Below, in pieces: positions 55,955 through 64,000 of a stretch of 64,000 nt of DNA. The stretch comes from Charina bottae. Taxonomy: Eukaryota; Chordata; Lepidosauria; Squamata; Charinaidae. The first letter of the stretch is position 1; each line of letters starts with the position of its first letter. The stretch is taken from positions 11,426,501-11,490,500 of the forward strand of contig JALMGJ010000006.1 of NCBI GenBank assembly GCA_023362775.1, given 5' to 3'. Made by a program: the position numbers and the translations under genes. The notes beneath the pieces were generated by a model. It saw only the letters and a list, made by a program, of their open reading frames with translations. It did not search any database and was not told the origin of the DNA.

Positions 55955-56369
55955 TGATGATGTTACCTAGCTGGGTAATGAAATGTCTGTAAGCAAACAA
56001 CCAAGCTCAGAGAGCATCAAGGACTCCACAGTTCAACCCTGAGCTACATATATTCTCTTCTATTGGCATCTTAACTTTGTTTGGAACTTTCTTATCCATA
56101 ACTGCATGGATCAGCCTTACCCATGGCACCTTCCATTACAGCTGAATGAATTATTGAGGTTACAGTCCCACCAAACTGGGTAGGTGGACATATTGTAGAA
56201 GGGTGTCCAAAGTTACAGGGGCTTTATTCTCTGTTCTGATCCACCTTTCACCCCAATTTGCTAACTTTTAAACCCCTACTCTCCTCCTCCTCCTTTACAA
56301 GGAGGAAATTTTATAACAAATTTAGAAGAAATTGTAAGTGAATGTGAAGAAATAGAATGGTTTGAAATA

Positions 56370-57000
56370 GGGGAGAGAGGGAGACAAGAATGCATATTGT
56401 CTCCATATCTGTTGACTTATACAGAGAACGTATTATAAGAATAGCAGAGATGACAGCTAGAATTAAAAGTGGAGGTCAAAATACTACCAATTTGAGATAT
56501 GAAGTTGACACCATTTTCTTAGCTGAGAAGAGCTCATTATGAAAGCAAAAAATGGAAACTGAAAAATCTTGGTTAATGTTAAATTAAGAAAACAATGGTA
56601 ACATAATTTGCATGCTTAATGATGGTTGGTAGCAAATAAGTGATGGTAGATAGTATTGTTTTCTTAGGCTCAAGAATAGGTAAAAACGGTCAGGGGCTGG
56701 AGAAGGAAAGAAGGAGATTAATTTTAGGAAGGAAGGCAATCACACACTTAGACAAGATCATGAAGGATAAGGATGCTTCCATTACAAAAAAGGTCAGAAT
56801 AGTTAAAGCAATTGTCTTTCCAGTGATAACATGTAGCTGTGAATATTGGACGCTGAGACAGATTGAAAGAAGATAGACACATCTGAATTATGAATTTGGT
56901 AATGGCTCTCTAGAGTGCCAAAAACTGTAAGAAGAATCTGGACTTTCCATGGGCTGTCAATCAGTCCTGGGCCAAATAAAGTATGAGTGCTCCCTTGAAG
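56370..57000 (+). mobile_element. Old, divergent RTE-clade LINE fragment
   Basis: A broken frame reads CILSPYLLTY-like sequence, a degraded catalytic box (LRYEVDTIFLAE-like) at 56500-56520, and at 56640-56876 DSIVFLGSRIGKNGQ, RRRLILGRKAITHLDKIM, KKVRIVKAIVFPVITCSCEY. This is collinear with the BovB segment FLGSKITADG...RRLLLGRKAMANLD...KVRIVKAMVFPVVMYGCES but far more diverged. It may be an ancient BovB or a separate RTE lineage. Confidence 0.7.
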
Positions 57001-57280
57001 CCATGATCAATGAGCAGAAACTTACATATCAGAGTCAACCTGTACAAGGCATTCCTCCCAGGAAAATTGTTGCTGGCAACCCATCTTTGTGGAGTAGGTG
57101 GACAGAGGCCAGGAATTGTGATTTTTAGTAATGACCCAATACTCCGGCACAACCTCCTTCTTGAGGCCAGACCAGCCTCTTCTGATGTTCCCTCCCAGAA
57201 CCTAGTTAAAATGAAGCTCTTCTGGAGGGCATTTGGAGATTAATGGATGTCACTGTCTGTTATACTTCAGTATTGTTTGA
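57001..57280. other. Unassigned sequence next to the RTE fragment
   Basis: Plus-strand frame 57010-57243 (LLEARPASSDVPSQNLVKMK) is open but unrecognised. It may be the tail of an older transposable element. Confidence 0.35.
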
Positions 57281-57283
57281 TTA

Positions 57284-58146
57284 CAGGTAGTCCTCGAGTT
57301 ATGACAGCAATTGGGACCGGAATTTCCATTGCTAAGTGATGCAGTTGTAAAGCGTGACCGCATTGCTTAGTGATGACAATCCCTTCATTCCCAGTTGCCG
57401 TTGTTAACTGAGTCCCACTGTCATTAGGCAATGCAACTTCCTGCCGGCTTCCCACAACCAAAGTCGGTGGGGAAGCTGGCAGGAAGTTGCAAGTCCCAGG
57501 CCTGCAGGCAGGTCAGTGGCTGCTGCCAGGTGGGGGAGGGAGCAAGGGGGTGCATGGGGGTGCACGGGGGTGAGGGCGAGGATCGGAGAGGGTGTGCAAG
57601 GGTGCAAGGGAGGGTTGGGGAGGGTGCATGAGGGTGCAAGGGGGTGTGCTGAGGTGCTGTGTAGGTTGGGGTGGGTCAGGGAGGGTGTGCAAGGGTGCGA
57701 GGGGGTGCGTGAGAGGCACAGCATGGGTCAGGGAGGGTCGGGGAGGGTCAGGGAGGGGGTGTGAGGGTGCGCAAGAAGTACCAATTGAGTCAGGGAGGGT
57801 GCACGGGGGTGCATAAGTGGCCGGTGAGAGCGCAGAGGGGCTGGGGGAGGGTGTGCAGGAGGGGGAGACTTACCCCAGCAACTTCTAACCTTCCCTGCTG
57901 GCTTCCCCATTGATTTTCTGGGGAGGCTGGCAGGGAAGGTTGCAAATGGCGATCACATGACCGTGGGGTGCTTGGCAACCAGGCGTAAGTGTGAACGGGT
58001 TGCCAAGCACCCAGCTCGCAATCACGTGACCGCAGGAGTGCTGGGAAAGCCATAATTCTGAGGACCGGTTGTAACCACCATTCGTTCAACACCATCGTAA
58101 CTTGGAACGGTTGCTGACCAAATGGTCGTAGGTCGAAGATTACCTG
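57284..58146. mobile_element. TA-flanked MITE, CAGGTAGTCCTC family, copy 2, with G-rich core
   Basis: Bounded by TA dinucleotides (57282-57283 and 58147-58148), starting CAGGTAGTCCTCGAGTTATG and ending GTCGTAGGTCGAAGATTACCTG. Subterminal arms pair (GGCAGGAAGTTGCAA near 57478; CACATGACCGTGGGG near 57953). The centre has been replaced or expanded by a G-rich minisatellite. Confidence 0.85.
57530..57850 (+). repeat. G-rich minisatellite (GGGGGTGCA / GGGAGGGTG type)
   Basis: Irregular short units such as GGGGGTGCATGG, GGGTGCAAGGGAGGGTTGGG and GGTCAGGGAGGGTC repeat for about 320 bp, with G runs of 3-5 every few bases on the plus strand. It has dense G-quadruplex potential. The long open frames on both strands here are artefacts of stop-poor composition. 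Confidence 0.85.
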
Positions 58147-58149
58147 TAT

Positions 58150-58236
58150 TGCTTTGTGTTTTATGTTCTTACCATGGATGTTTTCATCTTTGTACTGCAT
58201 TGTCTTCATTGTTGTTAGCCATTGAAGTCTTAGTGG
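58150..58236. other. Short spacer
   Basis: Unrecognised sequence between the MITE and the GGAA array. Confidence 0.3.
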
Positions 58237-58315
58237 GGAAGGAAGGAAGGAAGGAAGGAAGGAAGGAAGGAAGGAAGGAAGGAAGGAAGGAAGGAAGGAA
58301 GGAAGGAAGGAAGGA
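58237..58315. repeat. Microsatellite (GGAA)n
   Basis: About 20 perfect GGAA tetramers. Such arrays can bind ETS-family factors, but nothing in the sequence shows that this one is regulatory. Confidence 0.95.
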
Positions 58316-58600
58316 GATTTGAATGGATGATGGACTAGAAAAAATGAATGTGCTTGGCAAGGTTGAGAAACATCAAAGGAAACCAACATATTACAGAATC
58401 AAAAAGATTACTGGAATATACTCTGAAGAACTAACCAATTATTACTAAAGATGGGTCAATATGTACCATTGAGTCAAGTTCAACTCAATCATATATTGAT
58501 GAAAGCTAACTAAATTATCAGTTTCCAAGGGACATAAGCAATAGGATTTGAGGCATTGAGATTTCTTTCCCATCATGCTGCTACTGATTTAACTGAGGAT
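58316..58600. other. Unique noncoding sequence
   Basis: Nothing recognised. Confidence 0.35.
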
Positions 58601-58611
58601 ACCAGGGCAGA

Positions 58612-58928
58612 TAAGACGCCAGGCTTGTCGATCGGAAGATTGCAAGTTCGGAGGTTCAAATCCCTAGCCCTGCATGACAGAGTGAGCTCCCGCACTCGCC
58701 CCAGCTCTTGCCAACCTAGCAATTCGAAAGCATGCAAATGCAAGTAGGTTAATAGGTACCACTTTGGTGGGTAGGTAACAGCATTCCATGCGCGTCATGC
58801 CGGCCACATGACCGCGGAAGCGTCTTCGGACAACACTGGCTCTTCGGCTAACAAACGGAGATGAGCACCAGCCCCTAGAGTCGGACACGACTGCACAAAT
58901 GTGTGGGGGGAACCTTTACCTTTACCTT
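58612..58928 (+). mobile_element. 5'-truncated tRNA-head/BovB-tail SINE
   Basis: Perfect ACCAGGGCAGA copies flank it (58601-58611 and 58929-58939). The element starts at TAAGACGCCAGGCTTG, so the A box is missing while the B box (AGGTTCAAATCCC) remains in mutated form. Truncation inside the head indicates incomplete reverse transcription. Confidence 0.95.
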
Positions 58929-58939
58929 ACCAGGGCAGA

Positions 58940-59553
58940 AGCTGAAACTTTTTGCACGCAAAGCACTTGGCATGGTAGTTTATTTTATTCTTGTTCACCA
59001 GCTTCAAGAGATGAAGGCAACACCATCAGAAACCATTTTTACATTAATCCTACAACAATACAGTGAAAGAAACAAACTTCTAGCCTCTGATTTGGAAAGA
59101 CAAGTCTTGTTCGTATAATATTGCCACATCATAATACAGAGGTTTGCATCAAACAAATCAAACCTATAGTATATGATATGTCAGAAAGACTAGCTTTTTC
59201 TAAGTCCCTCTTTACAATTCACTGTATTGAATCAGCATAAATACATACAGCTCAGGAGAACTGAGGGTAAAAACAATGTAAAAAGTCACTCTTCTCAGTG
59301 GGATTTCACAACTATTGTAGATTGATATCCAGCTACTTAAATATGCACAAATAGGCTCTGCAACAAAGGAGGAATGATAGTAAATGTCTTTTCATCAACT
59401 CCATCTAGTCTAGTACTGTCTATTCTGAACTGGTAGCAACTTTCCAGGAACCTGGGTTCTTGGAAAAACCAGAGATTGAAGTTTGGATCTTCAGCCTACA
59501 AAGCTTGAATTGATCCTGGAACGATGTCTCTCCCTCAGCAAAGAGAAGTAGAA
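58940..59553. other. Unique noncoding sequence
   Basis: No repeat or exon recognised. Confidence 0.4.
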
Positions 59554-59567
59554 ACCTGTTTAGCATA

Positions 59568-59905
59568 AAGGTAAAGGTAAAGGTTCCCCCCACACATTTG
59601 TGCAGTCGTGTCCGACTCTAGGGGCCGGTGCTCATCTCCGTTTGTTAGCCGAAGAGCCAGCGTTGTCCGAAGATGCTTCCATGGTCATGTGGCTGCATGA
59701 CACGCGCGGAACGCTGTTACCTACCCACCGAAGTGGTACCTATTAATCTACTTGCATTTGCATGCTTTCAAATTGCTAGGTTGGCAAGAGCTGGAGCTAG
59801 TGCGGGAGCTCACTCCATCACGCGGGGCTAGGGATTCGAACCTCCGGACTTGAGATCTTCCGATCGACAAGCCTGGCGTCTTATCCGCTGAGCCACCATG
59901 CCCCT
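59568..59905 (-). mobile_element. tRNA-head/BovB-tail SINE with 14-bp duplication
   Basis: Full minus-strand copy. Flanks ACCTGTTTAGCATA (59554-59567) and ACCTCTTTAGCATA (59906-59919) differ at one base. The 3' end has AAGGTAAAGGTAAAGG, a short tandem of the tail hexamer. Confidence 0.95.
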
Positions 59906-60054
59906 ACCTCTTTAGCATACTTGTATTTAAATCATCATCAGTCTGGCTTATGAGCTCAGTTTGCTTGTCAACATAAAGGAAAAACAAAATCTGGAAAAAG
60001 TTCAATCAACGACATCCAAATCACATCCCACCCACCATGCACAGAATTGCCTTA

Positions 60055-60283
60055 CAGATAGTCCTCATTTAGTGACCACAACTGGGACTGGCAACTTGGT
60101 CGTTAAGCAAAGTGGTCACTAAGTGAAACTGTGCTTGTGCTTATGATCTAACTTCAGCTTTCCTTTACTTTACAGACTTGCAACGGTCATAGATGAGAAG
60201 ATTGGTCATAAAATTACTTTTTCATCACTGTTGTAACTGCGAATGGTCGCTAAACAAGGCAGCTGCTAAATGGGGACTACCTG
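60055..60283. mobile_element. TA-flanked MITE, CAGGTAGTCCTC family, copy 3 (short)
   Basis: Starts TA-CAGATAGTCCTCATTTAG and ends AAATGGGGACTACCTG-TA. At 229 bp it is the shortest of the three copies and keeps both arms with little centre. Confidence 0.85.
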
Positions 60284-60285
60284 TA

Positions 60286-60720
60286 TATTAAAAGGATGCC
60301 CAAAGTTCATTTGTTAGATTACATCATGTAGCAAATACTTTTTTGACATTTCTCTGAAAAACAGGTTCTCAACTTAGGATCAGGAAATGTTACAATATCA
60401 ACTTCTGCTGATGAGCTTATTTCTGAAGACAAGTGCAAAAGTCAAAAGAATCTGGAGGGAGAGGAGGAGGGAGAAGCTGCATGGACCTTATGCGGAAATT
60501 CTAAGATTTTTCACATAGCTTTTATCGGTCATTTGAATCTGAAAGTGAAAACTGGCTATCCTGGGAAAATGCCATAAACAAGCAAAGGAAGCAAATAATT
60601 TAACTCATAATACATGTGTTCTGCATGTATTAATGGGTAAGTTATCGCTCAACAAACACTGATAGTGTATGATTAATTGGATTATCATTATTATGTACAA
60701 TATAGCCCAAATAGCTCATT
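60286..60720. other. Unique noncoding sequence
   Basis: Nothing recognised. Confidence 0.35.
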
Positions 60721-60726
60721 GAGAGA

Positions 60727-60895
60727 GAGGAGATGATAGATAGACAGAGAGACAGACAGAATAGACAGATGCATGGATGGACAGATAGACAGACAGACAG
60801 ACAAGGAAATGGATGGATGGATGGATGGATGGATGGATGGATGGATGGATGGATGGATGGATGGATGGATGGACAAACAGAAAGACAGATAGACT
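60727..60895. repeat. Compound microsatellite (GATA/GACA)n-(GGAT)n
   Basis: Irregular GATA and GACA units (60735-60803) are followed by about 16 perfect GGAT units (60809-60873) and further GACA units. It lies about 100 bp upstream of the L2-group LINE. Confidence 0.95.
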
Positions 60896-60959
60896 GATTT
60901 AAGGCTTAAATCTTTTGTGCAGGGGAGGTGACCCCAGCAGTGGCTAGCATTTGAAGTCA

Positions 60960-63905
60960 CCAAGACCAGGTGATAGTATCCAGTCTTGGAATGAAAGCTG
61001 AAAAGAGTGGGGTTTGAATAATGATGTCACAACACAGGGGAGGGGAGGAGGGGTGGCAGTTATCATCAGAGAGTCTTTGGTGGCTTTCAGGGGCCTTGCT
61101 CCACAAGTGGCCGGATGTGAGACCCTGTTTTTCAAGTTGGGTGCCCGGGAACAGTTGGGAGTGTTGCTATTGTACCAGCCTCCCTGCCGCGTAGCAACCT
61201 CCCTGCCTGAGCTGCTGGAGGCTGTCTCGGGGTTGGCAGTGGAGTTCCCCAGGCTGATGGTTCTGGGGGATTTTAATCTGCCATCCCTGGGACGTGCCTC
61301 GGAAGTGGCTCGGGAGTTCATGACTACCATGGCAGCCATGGGCCTGGCCCAGATTATTCGGGACCCAACTCGAGACAGTGGACTCACTCCGGATTTGATT
61401 TTCTTGTCTGAGCAATGGCAAAGTGACCTGAGGGGAAAGTTAGAACTATCCCCGTTGTCATGGTCAGATCACGTCCTGATATCCCTAAGATTCTCTTACG
61501 CCGCCCCACTCCGCAGGGAGGCAGGACCTATTCGATTGGTCCGCCCCCGGCGACTTATGGACCCAATGAGGTTTCAGAGGGAGCTGGGGGTAATACCCAA
61601 TGATCTGCTGCACGGTCCAGCGGAGGCACTGGCCGCTTCCTGGAATAGAGAGGCGGCCGGAGCCTTGGACAGGACCGCGCCGATGCGACCTCTCCAACCC
61701 CATTCGACCCGTCACTCCCCGTGGTATACGGAGGAGTTGAGGGTCTTGAAGAGGGTGAAGAGACGTCTAGAGCGTCGCTGGAGAAAGACGAAGGCGGAAT
61801 CGGACCGAACACAATCTAGAGCCGCTATTAAGGCCTACCTTGTGGCGGTAAGAGCGGCGAAACGTGAATATTTCTCCGCTCTTATTGCATCCGCAGAATG
61901 CCGTCCGACGGCCCCGTTTAAGATCACTCGATCTCTCTTAGGTAGGGTGGAGTTGACCACCCACCTACAGGGCCGTGCGGAAGAATTTTCTGAGCATCTG
62001 CAGGATAAAATCGCTCGGATTCGGTCTAAGTTGGACTCCATGCGTGAAATGCAGTCTGGGTAGATGCCGGGAGAATGGTCTTGCCCTATTATCTGGGAAC
62101 AATTTGATCCTGTTGGACCTAAGGAAGTGGACAAGATCCTCCGAACTGTTAATTCCACCACATGTCAGTTAGATCCCTGTCCTTCCTGGCTAGTAAAATC
62201 AGCCAGGGAAGTGACATGTGGATGGGTCCAGGCAATGATTAATACATCCTTGTTGGAGGGGGTGTTTCCAGCGGCCTTCAAGGAGGCGTTGGTGCACCCC
62301 CTCCTCAAGAAGCCATCCCTGGACCCTACCATTCTGGACAATTTTCGTCCAGTCTCCCACCTTCCCTTTTTGGGAAAGGTGGTTGAGAAGGTGGTGGCGC
62401 TGCAGCTTCAGAGGACCCTGGATGAAGCGGATTATCTAGACCCTTTCCAGTCAGGTTTCAGGCCAGGATTTGGGACGGAGACTGCATTGGTCGCGCTTAC
62501 GGATGACCTCTGGCGGGAGCGGGATGGAGGTAGTGCATCCATCCTGGCTCTCTTAGATCTCTCAGCGGCGTTCGATACCATCGACCATGGTATCCTTTTG
62601 GGACGGCTTAGGGAGTTGGGGGTGGGCGGCGTAGTTTTGCGCTGGTTCACCTCCTTCCTCCAGGGCCGTTCCCAGTCGGTGCTGGTAGGGGAGGAGAGAT
62701 CCACCCCGCGACCACTCCTGTGTGGGGTGCCGCAGGGGTCAGTTCTCTCTCCTCTCCTATTCAACATCTACATGAAACCGCTGGGCGAGGTCATCCGACA
62801 CCATGGGATGAGGTATCATCAGTATGCAGATGATACTCAACTGTATATCTCCATCCCAGGTGAAGTAAGTGATGCAGTGACCACCCTGTCCCAGTGCCTG
62901 GGGGCTGTGAGGGCCTGGATGGGGAACAACAGGCTTCAGTTGAACCCTGGCAAGACCGAGTGGCTGTGGATTGATGGCTTAGCGTCTTCTAGGAAATTAT
63001 CATCTTTGGTTCTCGATGGGGTAGCACTGCCCCATTCGGAACCAGTGCGCAACTTGGGGGTCCTTCTAGACTCACGACTCCTGCTCGAAGAGCAGGTGGC
63101 AGTCGTGGCTAGAAGGGCTTTTGCACAGCTTCGGCTTGTGCGCCAGTTGCGCCCATTCCTGGATCGTGATGCCCTCCGAACAGTCACTCACGCTCTTGTC
63201 ATCTCCCATGTAGATTATTGCAATGCGCTCTACATGGGGCTACCCTTGAAGACTATCCGGAAGCTACAGCTGGTGCAGAATGCAGCTGCGCGGGTGATTT
63301 TAGGTGCGCCAAGATCCGCACATATAACACCTTTGCTCCGCGAGCTGCATTGGGTGCCGGTCTGCTTCCGGGTACAATTCAAGGTGTTGGTTATCACCTT
63401 TAAAGCCCTACATGGCATGGGACCAGAATACCTGAGGGACCGTCTTATCCCCATATTATCGACCCGCCCCACCCGATCGTTCAGAGAGGGCCTGCTACGA
63501 GCCCCATCAATTAAAGAATGTCATCTGATGGGGGCTAGGAGGCGGGCCTTCTCTGTAGCAGCACCCACACTATGGAACATCTTGCCCCCAGAGCTGAGAC
63601 AGATCCCCTCCCTCCCGACCTTTAGAAAAGAGCTGAAGACCTGGTTCTGCCGCCTGGCATGGGAGGGAGGAAACGATAGTTCCTCATGGGGGTGGTTAAT
63701 CCCGTAATTTTATAATGCCCTTCTTTTATTAATACTATCTCCCACTTGGATTTTTATTTTAAATTATAGTAATTGTATAAATTGTTGGTTTTTATATTTT
63801 ATATTTTATGCTTTTATCTAATTTTATTTATTGTAAACCGCCCAGAGTTCCCCGTTGGGGGAGATGGGCGGTTATATAAATTAAATAATTAAATAAATAA
63901 ATAAA
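60960..63905 (+). mobile_element. L2/CR1-group LINE, near-complete coding region
   Basis: This 2.9-kb plus-strand element lacks the N-terminal part of its endonuclease (5' truncation near 60960; left end approximate). It retains the rest of the endonuclease, the full reverse transcriptase and the C-terminal region. The 3' untranslated region has GTAAACCGCCCAGAGTTCC and GGGGGAGATGGGCGG and ends in AAATAATTAAATAAATAAAT. No clear target duplication. It is the probable family reference for the fragments at 21838 and 30676, and is related to those at 12161 and 23424. The call L2 rather than CR1 rests on the C-terminal LHWVPVCFRVQFK / LWNILPPEL pattern and short-repeat 3' tail. Confidence 0.85.
61014..63707 (+). 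pseudogene. L2-group endonuclease-reverse transcriptase, one amber codon
   Basis: One frame runs from about 61014 to 63707 with a single TAG at 62061-62063, followed directly by ATG. Numbering the upstream 349 residues: RGGGVAVIIRE (10-20), LGDFNLPS (84-91, catalytic Asp/Asn), PDLIFL (126-131) and SWSDH (149-153), all APE-type endonuclease motifs. In the downstream 547 residues: NFRPVSHLPF (93-102), QSGFRPGFGTE (129-139), LDLSAAFD (164-171), GVPQGSVLSP (221-230), YADD (254-257, catalytic pair), LNPGKTEWL, and the C-terminal LHW...RRRAFSVAAPTLWNILPPE region. The frame first opens after a TGA at about 60999. Both catalytic centres appear intact, so the copy is young. The 5' truncation and the amber codon make autonomous activity unlikely. 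Confidence 0.85.
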
Positions 63906-64000
63906 CACACTTTTTGGGGTCACTGCGATTAGTAATAGATACTATGGAAGAGTATTAGAGAGACATTCAAAGGAGTCTGTGATATCTCGTCACTCTCACT
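63906..64000. other. Unassigned end of window
   Basis: Sequence after the LINE tail; too short to classify. Confidence 0.3.

Larger units (their letters stand above)
55650..56045. mobile_element. Composite inverted Penelope-like locus (family B, two subtypes)
   Basis: The plus strand reads, in the reverse sense, a partial end (55650-55693, GTGGAGTCCTTGGTGG...GACATTTCATT), then a second copy (55694-55915) matching 10545-10795, then a second subtype with ACCCAACTAGGTAACATC. At 55950 it turns round into a forward arm (GATGTTACCTAGCTGGGTAA...AAGGACTCCACAGTTCAACC). Three end-repeats in one locus fit the tandem/inverted habit of Penelope-like elements. Confidence 0.55.

Noticed and set aside
57424..57816. 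Overlapping glycine- or proline-rich frames on both strands
   Set aside because: Stop-poor G-rich minisatellite inside a MITE; no motif or start signal.

Overview
The window looks like intergenic or intronic DNA from a squamate reptile (snake or lizard). The evidence is the repeat content: BovB (RTE clade) LINEs, SINEs with a tRNA-like head and a BovB-like tail (Sauria/Squam1 type), L2/CR1-group LINEs, CORE/MIR-like SINEs, palindromic hAT MITEs with 8-bp target duplications, TA-flanked MITEs, Penelope-like fragments and many tetra- to heptanucleotide microsatellites. I found no host protein-coding exon, rRNA gene or free-standing tRNA gene that I could defend. Every long open frame with a recognisable protein belongs to a retrotransposon, and the remaining frames look like chance or come from tandem repeats.

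Layout. 1-4.1 kb: a decayed LINE remnant, a very short BovB 3' end, a hAT MITE and a Penelope-like inverted insertion. 4.1-10.5 kb: the main structure, a full-length minus-strand BovB (4122-10483, target duplication TGATTGTATAT) split by a second, younger, nearly full-length minus-strand BovB (6871-9982, target duplication CATTTCAGTTC). 10.5-27 kb: Penelope-like and CORE-SINE fragments, L2-group 3' pieces, three BovB 3' ends, MITEs and long unique stretches. 27-31 kb: two BovB-tailed SINEs, a hAT MITE, a tandemly amplified CORE-SINE, a TA-flanked MITE carrying a nested insertion, and an L2-group 3' end. 31-46 kb: mostly unique, AT-rich sequence with some candidate conserved noncoding blocks, MITEs, one BovB-tailed SINE, a 79-bp tandem repeat and a hAT element with internal 61-bp repeats. 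46-52 kb: a pentamer/heptamer microsatellite split by a SINE, further SINEs and MITEs, and a five-copy 102-bp tandem array. 52-60.9 kb: CR1 and Penelope-like remnants, an old RTE fragment, a TA-flanked MITE with a G-rich minisatellite core, two SINEs and microsatellites. 60.9-63.9 kb: a nearly intact plus-strand L2-group LINE whose endonuclease/reverse transcriptase frame is broken by one amber codon.

How the parts relate. BovB supplies the target-primed reverse transcription machinery that the BovB-tailed SINEs probably borrow, since the SINE tails and BovB 3' ends share the GAGTCGGACACGACT core. L2-group 3' ends repeatedly abut (AAAT)n or (ATTC)n arrays, consistent with microsatellite seeding. 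The least expected observations are: (i) hammerhead-ribozyme-like cores in the Penelope-like fragments, one with a well-matched helix I; (ii) a CORE-SINE segment of exactly 102 bp, bounded by an AAACCA hexamer, amplified at two loci 23 kb apart; (iii) a 765-codon frame fused across the junction of two nested BovB elements; and (iv) a SINE separating 5-mer and 7-mer versions of one microsatellite.
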